Assembly (NCBI GenBank): GCA_900538555.1
Contig: UPYI01000015.1
Location: forward strand, 1-64,000
Length of the DNA stretch: 64,000 bases
Direction: 5' to 3'
DNA from: an uncultured Porphyromonadaceae bacterium
GTDB taxonomy: Bacteria > Bacteroidota > Bacteroidia > Bacteroidales > Barnesiellaceae
The notes below the pieces were generated by a model that was not told the origin of the DNA, searched no databases, and saw nothing but the letters and a program-made list of their open reading frames with translations. The stretch's first letter is position 1. Each line of letters starts with the position of its first letter. Position numbers and translations under genes: made by a program. This document shows, piece after piece, positions 7,051 through 14,222 of this stretch.

Positions 7051-9645
7051 ATGATTTTGAAGAAATATAATAAACTTCTCCTTTTTCTTCTTTTCTCGAT
7101 ATTCCCGATATTGCTTTCGGCTCAAAGTACGACGATTCGCGGATTGGTGCGCGATTCGATATCGCATGAGCCGCTGTCGTATGCCTCGGTATTCTTATTG
7201 GGAACGGATAAAGGCACACGTACCGATGCCGATGGTAATTTCTCTATAACGGTGCGGGAACCGGTTTCGCAGATACGAATCTCTACATTGGGATATGTCG
7301 AAACGATTATAGCCGTGAAATCGCAGGACGAGAACGAATTGGTTGTCGATTTGCGCCCTTCGACTTACGAATTGAGCGAAGTGACGGTGAAACCGAAGCG
7401 GGAAAAATACAGCCGTAAGAACAATCCGGCAGTCGATTTTGCTAATAAGCTGATCAAGCGTAAAAAGGTCGGAGATCCGCGGGAGAACGATTTTTACAAC
7501 TACGAGACGTACGAGAAGATGACTTTTGCGTTGAACGATTTCTCGGAAGAGCAGAAAGAAAAATGGCTCTATCGCAAGTTTCAGTTCATCTTCAATTATG
7601 TCGATACATCCGAAGTATCGGGCAAACCGATATTGACGGTATCCGTAAAAGAACGATTGTCGGAAACGCACTACCGGAAAGATCCGAAGTCAGAGAAAGT
7701 AATCGTTTCAGGTATCCGCCGCGAAGGCATCGACGAGTTGGTCGATCAGGAAAGCCTGCAAGCATTTATCAGCGATGTGATGCGCGAGATAGATATTTTC
7801 GGAGGCGATATACCCTTGTTGCAGCAGCGGTTTGTCAGCCCGCTTTCGACTATTGCCCCGACATTCTATAAATTCTATCTGCTCGATACGATTCCCGTTC
7901 TGGGCGAACGGTGCATCGACTTGGCGTTTACCCCGTTCAATTCCGAGAGCGCCGGGTTCACCGGTCATATATATGTACCGGAAAACGATACCACCTATTT
8001 CATAAAGCGGGTGAAGTTGAGTGTGCCCAAAGATATTAACGTGAATTACGTCGATCAGATTTACGTAGAACAGGATTTTGTACGCGATGCCGCCGGAAAC
8101 CGGCAAAAGGTAAAGGACGATATGATTGTGGAGTTCAGCCTCACTTCGTTTACACAGGGACTGTATGCGCGTAAGATCAATACATATAGCAATTTCTCTT
8201 ATACCGAGCCGGAGGATCCCGAAGTATTTAAGATCGGTGGGTCGGAATTTGTCAAAGAAGAAGCCTTGATGCAGCCCGAAGCCTTTTGGAAAGACAACCG
8301 GCACATGCCGATCAAGGAGAAGGAGAATGCCGTGAAGCAGATGCTCGAACAGCTTCGTCAGAACAAGGCGTTCTATTACACCGAGAAGGTAATCGGGGCA
8401 TTGATAGCCGGCTATATACCCTCTTCAAAAGAAAATAGCAAATTCGATTTCGGTCCGATGAATACCACATTGAGCGGTGGCGACATCGAAGGTCTTCGTA
8501 TGCGTGTCGGCGGAATGACGACTGCCAACCTCAATCCGCATCTCTTTGCCCGCGGATATGTGGCATACGGAACGAAAGACGGTCGGTTTAAATATTCGAT
8601 CGACGGTGAATACTCTTTCAACAAAAAGAAGTATCATCCTCGTGAATTTCCTGTCCACTCCATCCGCTTGCGCTATTCCTACGACCTCGACGAATTGGGA
8701 CAGCACTATCTCTACACCAACAAGGACAACGTGTTCCTGTCGTTGAAACGACGGTATCATACCAAAGCCACCTATCTGCGGAAAGCCGAGTTCAATTATC
8801 AGAACGAATTGCGGTGCGGCTTTTCCTATAATCTCGGTTTCCGGCACGAAATACAGACCGGAAATGCCGGAAAGGTGATCCGTTTCAATCGCGAGTTGCA
8901 GCAGTCGTTCGGAGATGCCACGCAGACCACGTTTATACATACCAAAGATTTCAAACAAGCCTATATCGACCTCAATTTGCGCTATGCGCATAACGAGAAA
9001 TTCTATCAGACCAAGAGCGACCGTATTCCGATCAATCTGGATGCACCGGTATTTACCTTGCGCCACTCATTCGGGTTTAAAGGATTTTTGGGAAGTCGGT
9101 GCGACTACAATTTTACGGAAATAGGCGTGCAGAAACGTTTCTGGTTTTCGGCGTTCGGTTACCTCGATATGATCGTGCGGGCGGGGAAAGTATGGAACGA
9201 AGGTGTACCTTTTACGATGTTGTGCGTACCGAACGCCAACATGTCGTTTACCATTCAGCCCGAATCGTATGCGTTGATGAACTCGATGGAGTTTATCAAC
9301 GATCAATATGTATCGTGGGATTTCGTTTATAATGCGAATGGTATTATTTTAAATCGAATACCTCTTATTCGTTATTTAAAATGGAGGGAAGTGTTTGCAT
9401 TCCGTGGTTTATACGGAACATTGAAACCCGGAAACAATCCGGCAATTTCCGACAATCCCGCCTTGTTCGATTTCCCGGCAGGATGCAAGCCGATGAAAAA
9501 TATGCCTTATATGGAGGCGAGTGTCGGTCTGGATAATATCTTTACGATTCTGCGGGTAGACTATGTTTTCCGTTTGAGTTACTTCAATCAAGGTCCGGGC
9601 TGCCCGAATCACGGACCGCGCATCGCCCTGCATTTCAGTTTCTAA
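7051..9645 (+). CDS. DUF5686 outer-membrane protein with an N-terminal carboxypeptidase-like domain
   Basis: An 864-residue envelope protein. A signal peptide (about residues 1-24, ending ILLSAQS) is followed by a carboxypeptidase-regulatory-like beta domain (TTIRGLVRDSISHEPLSYAS ... LRISTLGY-type motif), as found at the N-terminus of Bacteroidetes TonB-dependent receptors. The rest matches DUF5686 in character: a long middle region, then many alternating aromatic strands ending in LHFSF, a typical outer-membrane barrel C-terminus with a final Phe. It lacks a TonB plug. Role unknown. I start at MILKKYNK because the hydrophobic signal begins there; the frame is open to 7009. Confidence 0.85.
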   Translation: MILKKYNKLLLFLLFSIFPILLSAQSTTIRGLVRDSISHEPLSYASVFLLGTDKGTRTDADGNFSITVREPVSQIRISTLGYVETIIAVKSQDENELVVDLRPSTYELSEVTVKPKREKYSRKNNPAVDFANKLIKRKKVGDPRENDFYNYETYEKMTFALNDFSEEQKEKWLYRKFQFIFNYVDTSEVSGKPILTVSVKERLSETHYRKDPKSEKVIVSGIRREGIDELVDQESLQAFISDVMREIDIFGGDIPLLQQRFVSPLSTIAPTFYKFYLLDTIPVLGERCIDLAFTPFNSESAGFTGHIYVPENDTTYFIKRVKLSVPKDINVNYVDQIYVEQDFVRDAAGNRQKVKDDMIVEFSLTSFTQGLYARKINTYSNFSYTEPEDPEVFKIGGSEFVKEEALMQPEAFWKDNRHMPIKEKENAVKQMLEQLRQNKAFYYTEKVIGALIAGYIPSSKENSKFDFGPMNTTLSGGDIEGLRMRVGGMTTANLNPHLFARGYVAYGTKDGRFKYSIDGEYSFNKKKYHPREFPVHSIRLRYSYDLDELGQHYLYTNKDNVFLSLKRRYHTKATYLRKAEFNYQNELRCGFSYNLGFRHEIQTGNAGKVIRFNRELQQSFGDATQTTFIHTKDFKQAYIDLNLRYAHNEKFYQTKSDRIPINLDAPVFTLRHSFGFKGFLGSRCDYNFTEIGVQKRFWFSAFGYLDMIVRAGKVWNEGVPFTMLCVPNANMSFTIQPESYALMNSMEFINDQYVSWDFVYNANGIILNRIPLIRYLKWREVFAFRGLYGTLKPGNNPAISDNPALFDFPAGCKPMKNMPYMEASVGLDNIFTILRVDYVFRLSYFNQGPGCPNHGPRIALHFSF

Positions 9646-9723
9646 AAAATGGCTGTGGGATAGAGAACTCCTCGGGTTGAGAGTTTTGAATTTGTGTTGT
9701 ACGGAAAACGGTAAGGATGCCGT

Positions 9724-9770
9724 ATAACGAAACAGCTCAGTATTGCTGCAATACTGAGCTGTTTCGTTAT
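9724..9770 (+). terminator. Strong terminator after the DUF5686 gene
   Basis: A perfect 22 bp stem (core AACGAAACAGCTCAGTATTG and its complement) with a 3-base loop, ending in a T-rich stretch. It can work in both directions, but no minus-strand gene ends here. Confidence 0.88.
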
Positions 9771-9836
9771 TTGAATTTATTGTCGGATATAGATGAGGGT
9801 ACACGACAAGAAGGATGGGTGAACGCTTTTTGTGGT

Positions 9837-10508
9837 TTATGAGAAAAGCAGATGCCACCAACCGACTATCGTATTCCACCAACCGACCATGTCGTTCCAG
9901 TATCTTGGGAACAGATAGGTTACTGCGCCCACAATGCCTTTACGGATGCTTAAAAGTATAATTGTCATGTTGAAGCACAGAGCCACGGTTATAAACAGGT
10001 ATGCGCGGACATACCCCTGCTTCTGGATATCGGTCTGGTATGGTCGGGTCTGCGTCCAGAAGCAAACGATATGAAAAGCCAATGTAAATCCGATAAACAA
10101 ATCGAATACATAGAACATATTGCTCGATCCGATAATGCGTAACAACAGGAACGCGTATGTGAAAAGCGGCAGACAATAGGGAGCTAACCCAATAAAAATA
10201 TCTCCGATAGACCTGCCGCTTCGCCATACCACCCCTTGACCTTCTTCTGCATGGAAAGAGTGTATCTTTTGGAAAAACATCATTCCGACAACCGTGTGGG
10301 ACAACTCATGCGAGAATGTCTGCAACCATTGCTCGTTGCGGGAAATGAAAGGCAGTTTCCGTATGACAAAATATCCCGCCATTCCGTATAACATCCATTG
10401 ATATACGGATATATGGTTACAGACCCAACCGAATGCCGGGATAAGTTCTACGATTGTCAATGCAAGTAGTAATACGGTAATGGGGTAATACAACCATCTA
10501 AAAATCAT
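9837..10508 (-). CDS. Membrane protein with HExxH motif (M50-like)
   Basis: This 223-residue protein has five or six hydrophobic segments and an HELSH motif near residue 68 (QTFSHELSHTVVGMMFF), the zinc-binding signature of M50-type intramembrane proteases and of related non-protease membrane proteins. A second zinc ligand such as the LDG motif of site-2 proteases is not evident, so protease activity is unsure. It sits in the inner membrane. It is flanked by the terminator of the DUF5686 gene on one side and by the aguB end on the other, so it is probably expressed alone. Confidence 0.65.
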   Translation of the reverse strand: MIFRWLYYPITVLLLALTIVELIPAFGWVCNHISVYQWMLYGMAGYFVIRKLPFISRNEQWLQTFSHELSHTVVGMMFFQKIHSFHAEEGQGVVWRSGRSIGDIFIGLAPYCLPLFTYAFLLLRIIGSSNMFYVFDLFIGFTLAFHIVCFWTQTRPYQTDIQKQGYVRAYLFITVALCFNMTIILLSIRKGIVGAVTYLFPRYWNDMVGWWNTIVGWWHLLFS

Positions 10509-10658
10509 AACTTTCTGTATTGTCTGTGATGAATATGACCTCTGTGCTGCTGAATGATTTTCAGGCTATTGCTTCGAGGCGTAGCCGTGCTTTCAAGAGC
10601 TGGGAACGTTTTTATCTGTTTTTTTGGGGGGGGAATGTTTATCCTCGTTGTCGTGACC

Positions 10659-11546
10659 TCAATCGATAAAGCGTTTTACGATATCGCCGTAACAGTCGAT
10701 GCGTCGGTCGCGCAGGAACGGCCACCAGCGGCGCACATTTTCAGAACGGGCTAAATCCACATCCACTACTTGATTCCATTCTTCGTTCGACGGGGCTTGT
10801 GTCAGGAATTCCCCTTGTGGCCCGCATACGAAGCTGTGTCCCCAGAACAGGATCCCGTTTGTCTGGTGCGACGGATCGGGTTCATGTCCGACCCGGTTTA
10901 CCGATACGACCGGCAGTCCGTTGGCTACGGCGTGACCTCGTTGCGAAATGACCCACGCATTTTGCTGGCGTTCCTGTTCGTCGGCGGTATCGCTGCTTTC
11001 CCAGCCGATAGCAGTCGGATAGATCAGAATATCCGCCCCTTTCAATGCCATCAAGCGGGCAGCCTCAGGATACCATTGGTCCCAACAAACCAATACGCCT
11101 AATCGTCCGACCGATGTGTTTATCGGTTCGAACCCCAGATCGCCCGGTGTGAAATAGAATTTTTCGTAGTATGCCGGATCATCCGGAATGTGCATCTTGC
11201 GGTACTTTCCGGCAATGCTTCCATCCTTTTCAAAAACCACCGCCGTGTTATGGTACAATCCCGGAGCGCGTTTTTCGAATAGGGATGTTACCAGCACAAT
11301 GGAGTTTTCTCGGGCGATCGCTCCATAGAAATCGGTCGATTCGCCCGGTATCGTTTCAGCCAGATCGAACAGGTCGGTGTTTTCGGTTTGACAGAAATAC
11401 AAACTATTGTGTAACTCTTGCAGTACGACGAGTTCGGCACCTTGTGAAGCGCACCATTCGATATTTCGTTTCAGCTTGGCTTTATTCTCAGCCGTATCGG
11501 CTCCGTTGCTTTGTTGTACCAAGCCTATTTTTAACCGTTTGTTCAT
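10659..11546 (-). CDS. aguB: N-carbamoylputrescine amidase
   Basis: A 295-residue carbon-nitrogen hydrolase. It hydrolyses N-carbamoylputrescine to putrescine, CO2 and ammonia, the second step from agmatine. The Glu-Lys-Cys triad is visible: Glu in VVLQELHNSL, Lys in KYRKMHIPDD and Cys in LVCWDQWYPEAAR. The first residues MNKRLKIGLVQQSN are the standard start. It lies 7 bases past the agmatine deiminase gene in the same operon, which strongly supports this substrate. Cytoplasmic. Confidence 0.95.
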   Translation of the reverse strand: MNKRLKIGLVQQSNGADTAENKAKLKRNIEWCASQGAELVVLQELHNSLYFCQTENTDLFDLAETIPGESTDFYGAIARENSIVLVTSLFEKRAPGLYHNTAVVFEKDGSIAGKYRKMHIPDDPAYYEKFYFTPGDLGFEPINTSVGRLGVLVCWDQWYPEAARLMALKGADILIYPTAIGWESSDTADEQERQQNAWVISQRGHAVANGLPVVSVNRVGHEPDPSHQTNGILFWGHSFVCGPQGEFLTQAPSNEEWNQVVDVDLARSENVRRWWPFLRDRRIDCYGDIVKRFID

Positions 11547-11553
11547 GAGCGTG

Positions 11554-12576
11554 TTATTTTAATACGGATATGGGATATTGCATCGTTACGCAATGTAACG
11601 AGCCGTGTTGTTTGATGAGTGCGGTGCAGTCGATACCGACGATCTCCCGATTGGGGAATGCCTTTTTCAATACTTCGGCGGCTTGTCTGTCGTTTTCAGG
11701 CTGACCATAAGTAGGGTAGAGTATAGCCTCGTTTAGGATCAGGAAATTGGCATAAGTGGCAGGTAACCGTTCCTCTTCTTCGTAGATTGCATCTGCCATC
11801 GGCAAAGCCAGCAGGCGGTACGGTTTACCATCGAGCGTGCGAAACCCGCGCAGTTCCTCTTCCATGCGGGCGAGTGCATCGTAATGCTCGTCGTCCCGGT
11901 CGGTACACCGTACGTAGACGATCGTATGCTCCGGGGCGAGCCGGGCAAGCGTATCGACATGGCTGTCCGTATCGTCTCCTGCGAGGTAGCCGTGGTTTAG
12001 CCATAACACTTGCCGGATACCGAAAACCGTTTTTAAATAATTCTCGATTTCCTCCCGGTTCCATTCGCCGTTCCGGTTCGGAGAAAGCAGGCATTCCGAT
12101 GTAGTCATCAGAGTTCCCTCCCCATCCGATTCGATAGAACCGCCTTCTAAGGCAAAATTCAGACGATTGCGATACCGGGCATTGAAAACGCCGGCTTGAT
12201 AACAATTCGAAGTGATCAGGTTATCATATTGGGCGGCGAATTTCAATCCCCACCCGTTGAATTTGAAATCGCAGATCGTCGCACGGTCATCTTCGAAAAC
12301 CGTAATGCCGCCGTGATCGCGAGCCCATGTGTCGTTAGTGCGGCAGGTATGAAACCCGACATTGTCCATATTGACATGAGGAGCGATGTATTGGCGTACC
12401 TCTTCCGGATAAGGGGTGACGATCAGCAGCTTTTCCCGTGCGGCTATTTCCCGTGCAATCTCCAAGAAACATTTTTCCACCTCTTCGAGCATATAAGCCC
12501 AGTCGGTGTGTCGGTGTGGCCAAGTCAGTTGTATTCCCGATTGGGGATACCATTCGGCAGGTAGTACGGTGCTCAT
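11554..12576 (-). CDS. aguA: Agmatine deiminase
   Basis: The protein (340 residues) is a peptidylarginine-deiminase-fold enzyme that converts agmatine to N-carbamoylputrescine and ammonia. The motif RTNDTWARDHGG near residue 80, the NFALEGGSIESDGEGT segment and the C-terminal catalytic Cys in GSLHCVTMQYP are all present. Its ATG shares one base with the stop of the DUF2148 gene (TAATG) and it is followed by aguB 7 bases on, so the three form an operon for putrescine from agmatine. No arginine decarboxylase is in the window. Confidence 0.96.
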   Translation of the reverse strand: MSTVLPAEWYPQSGIQLTWPHRHTDWAYMLEEVEKCFLEIAREIAAREKLLIVTPYPEEVRQYIAPHVNMDNVGFHTCRTNDTWARDHGGITVFEDDRATICDFKFNGWGLKFAAQYDNLITSNCYQAGVFNARYRNRLNFALEGGSIESDGEGTLMTTSECLLSPNRNGEWNREEIENYLKTVFGIRQVLWLNHGYLAGDDTDSHVDTLARLAPEHTIVYVRCTDRDDEHYDALARMEEELRGFRTLDGKPYRLLALPMADAIYEEEERLPATYANFLILNEAILYPTYGQPENDRQAAEVLKKAFPNREIVGIDCTALIKQHGSLHCVTMQYPISVLK

Positions 12577-13115
12577 TACTTTTGTACCTCCTTCGGTTTA
12601 CGGTCGAAAAACGGATTTTTGGACGAGGCACTTACGGCGATAGCAATGATTTGGTGGCAATCGTCCAGCATATTCAGCCGTCGGGCTACCATGCCGACGG
12701 AAAACATTACCCGGGTATCGAGACGCAGGTCGGCAGCGGTGGCGCAAGCCGAACCTACTGCGATACCGACATCGATAGAGTTGATGGCGCACGGTGTCTG
12801 TTCCGGTTTCATCTCGCAGGTGTTGAATCCGCAATAAACGCAATTCATTCCCAACGGTTGGCTCTTCGTCCCGATCAGCAACAGGGCATCTGCTTGCAGG
12901 ATATTGTCTGCATCGCGAAGTAAAAACTTCAAGCCGGTCTCTTCCGAAACGGGAATCATGGCATCCGACAAATGCCGGATGTCGTCGCCGGTGATCATGG
13001 CGACTTCGATTATATCCAGACCCTTCGCTTTGGGTGCAGTCCGTGCGGCGGTCATCATTTGGCGGGCACCGGCGATTACCTGTTCGCGACGTTGGTCTCG
13101 TTCATTTACAATCAT
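12576..13115 (-). CDS. DUF2148 ferredoxin-like protein
   Basis: A 179-residue protein of the DUF2148 type, with cysteines grouped in CVYCGFNTCE near residue 90 that could bind a metal or an Fe-S cluster, and a later GSACATAADL. The function of the family is unknown; members sit with varied metabolic genes in anaerobes. It is first in the aguA-aguB operon, joined by a one-base overlap, so it may be expressed with putrescine synthesis without being part of it. ATG 13115 is chosen since the upstream TTG at 13136 overlaps the -7 promoter box. Confidence 0.78.
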   Translation of the reverse strand: MIVNERDQRREQVIAGARQMMTAARTAPKAKGLDIIEVAMITGDDIRHLSDAMIPVSEETGLKFLLRDADNILQADALLLIGTKSQPLGMNCVYCGFNTCEMKPEQTPCAINSIDVGIAVGSACATAADLRLDTRVMFSVGMVARRLNMLDDCHQIIAIAVSASSKNPFFDRKPKEVQK

Positions 13116-13133
13116 ATTTTTCCATTTTACGGA

Positions 13134-13165
13134 CAAAAATAGTGCAAGCCGAATGGAATGCCAAA
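13134..13165 (-). promoter_or_regulatory. Promoter of the DUF2148-aguA-aguB operon, inside a dispersed repeat
   Basis: Minus strand TTTG (13165-13162), 20-base spacer, TATTTTTG (13141-13134). The spacer contains TTCGGCTTGCAC, the same AGTGCAAGCCGA core as the repeat copy at 3334. Confidence 0.75.
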
Positions 13166-13255
13166 TTTATTGGGGTATTTCTAAAACTTTCCGGTTTTAT
13201 AAGAACGTACAGTGCCGGTTGAACAAAAATCCGTTCCGATTGTTTAATTCAACCG

Positions 13256-13307
13256 AAAGGGTGAAAAATTGGGGGAATCCGAAAAGCGGATTCTGATGCC
13301 ACCCTTT
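13256..13307. terminator. Two-tier hairpin beside the dispersed element
   Basis: Outer stem AAAGGGTG / CACCCTTT (8 bp) and inner stem GAATCCG / CGGATTC with a 5-base loop. It stands at the same side of the element as the hairpins at 4765 and 27905, but here it lies between two divergent promoters, so it is not obviously the end of a transcript. Confidence 0.5.
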
Positions 13308-13309
13308 TA

Positions 13310-13430
13310 GGACTCGTTGGAATGGTTGATCTGCAATCTGTTGAAGATGAGGATGGCAGACGCTTGCAGATGTCACGGTTTCGTTTTAATTCCAATGACA
13401 ACGTAGCGGATTAACCGGTATGACATACCG
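13310..13430. repeat. Full copy of the 122-bp dispersed element (diverged)
   Basis: 121 bp from GGACTCGTTGGAATGG to TATGACATACCG. In reverse complement it aligns end to end with 27778-27899: shared GCTACGTTG, GCCATCCTCATCTTC-like and terminal segments. It is the most diverged copy of the four. Confidence 0.6.
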
Positions 13431-13501
13431 TCTGTCGATAGGGAGAACTTGAATACCGGATCGGGATTGATTAAATAAAATAATAAAAACCGGATCTTGG
13501 A

Positions 13502-13532
13502 TTTGGATTTATAAGAAAAATAACTATATTTG
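13502..13532 (+). promoter_or_regulatory. Consensus Bacteroidetes promoter of the small acidic gene
   Basis: TTTG (13502-13505), 19-base spacer, TATATTTG (13525-13532). It fixes the downstream start at or after 13566. Confidence 0.8.
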
Positions 13533-13565
13533 AAATATATTTATTCCGGTGGTCGCATCGGAGAA

Positions 13566-13811
13566 ATGAGTAGAATTATGAACGATATATTAGAGGTGTT
13601 TGAGCATATCATAAAGCAATACCGTACTTTGGATATGTGTGAAAAAGAACTGCACCTTTTATTGAACGAAGATTCCGCACTGCGGGCAGATTATAAGGAG
13701 TGGTGCGAAACAATGGGATACACCGAACGTAAGGGATTCGCTGAATTTTTCCAAGAATATGTCGATAGGGAAGGATCGGTATGGGATAGTCTGGAAGATC
13801 AGGATTTGTAA
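13566..13811 (+). CDS. Small acidic protein of unknown function
   Basis: Eighty-one residues from MSRIMNDILEVFEHIIKQYR, rich in Glu and Asp and predicted mostly helical (a leucine-containing helix CEKELHLLLNEDSALRADY, then a tail ending SLEDQDL). No signal peptide, membrane segment or known motif. It is likely real because it has a textbook promoter 34 bases upstream, normal codon use and its own terminator. I start at ATG 13566; ATG 13578 is the alternative. The in-frame TTG at 13530 overlaps the promoter and is excluded. Confidence 0.7.
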   Translation: MSRIMNDILEVFEHIIKQYRTLDMCEKELHLLLNEDSALRADYKEWCETMGYTERKGFAEFFQEYVDREGSVWDSLEDQDL

Positions 13812-13879
13812 TATGGATGCGGGCATTGCCTCTTGGGTCATGGAGGTTGCTCTGTTTCGTACGGCTTTGAGATAGAATG

Positions 13880-13924
13880 AAAAGAGAAAACCGGACAGGG
13901 GATATTGTCCGCGTTTTCTCTTTT
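13880..13924 (+). terminator. Terminator of the small acidic gene
   Basis: AAAAGAGAAAAC...GGACA pairs with TGTCC..GTTTTCTCTTTT; a long stem with a small internal loop, followed by T residues. Confidence 0.85.
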
Positions 13925-14165
13925 TGTTTTACGGTCGCAAATACAGGATATCCGGATTTGCCCCGGTAGTTTCGGTTAAAAGTTCTGTTGTGCCATATCA
14001 TGCACCGGACATAATTATATAATCTCTTTATCTATATCGAGTATATAAGTAACAATATCGCCGTTCTTTTTTTTGACCTTATAAGCCGTGCGCCCTTATA
14101 AGCCGAGACCTTTGCGTTGTTCTTCCTATGAAATCTCTTTTACCGCTCTTCCATTCATTGACAAG
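13925..14165. other. Intergenic region with a 12-bp direct repeat
   Basis: No gene seen. CCTTATAAGCCG occurs twice, at 14077-14088 and 14094-14105, with 5 bases between. It could be a protein-binding site, but neither flanking gene starts here on a suitable strand. Confidence 0.4.
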
Positions 14166-14202
14166 AAAAAAGGCTCTTCGAAAATTTTCCGAAGAGCCTT
14201 TT
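14166..14202 (-). terminator. Terminator of ppdK
   Basis: AAGGCTCTTCG pairs with CGAAGAGCCTT around a loop that can itself fold; followed on the minus strand by six T. Confidence 0.88.
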
Positions 14203-14222
14203 GGATATACCGTATTTAACGA

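Noticed and set aside
10623..10632. A run of G after a run of T
   Set aside because: Short homopolymers in an intergenic region; no gene or tract that they would switch.
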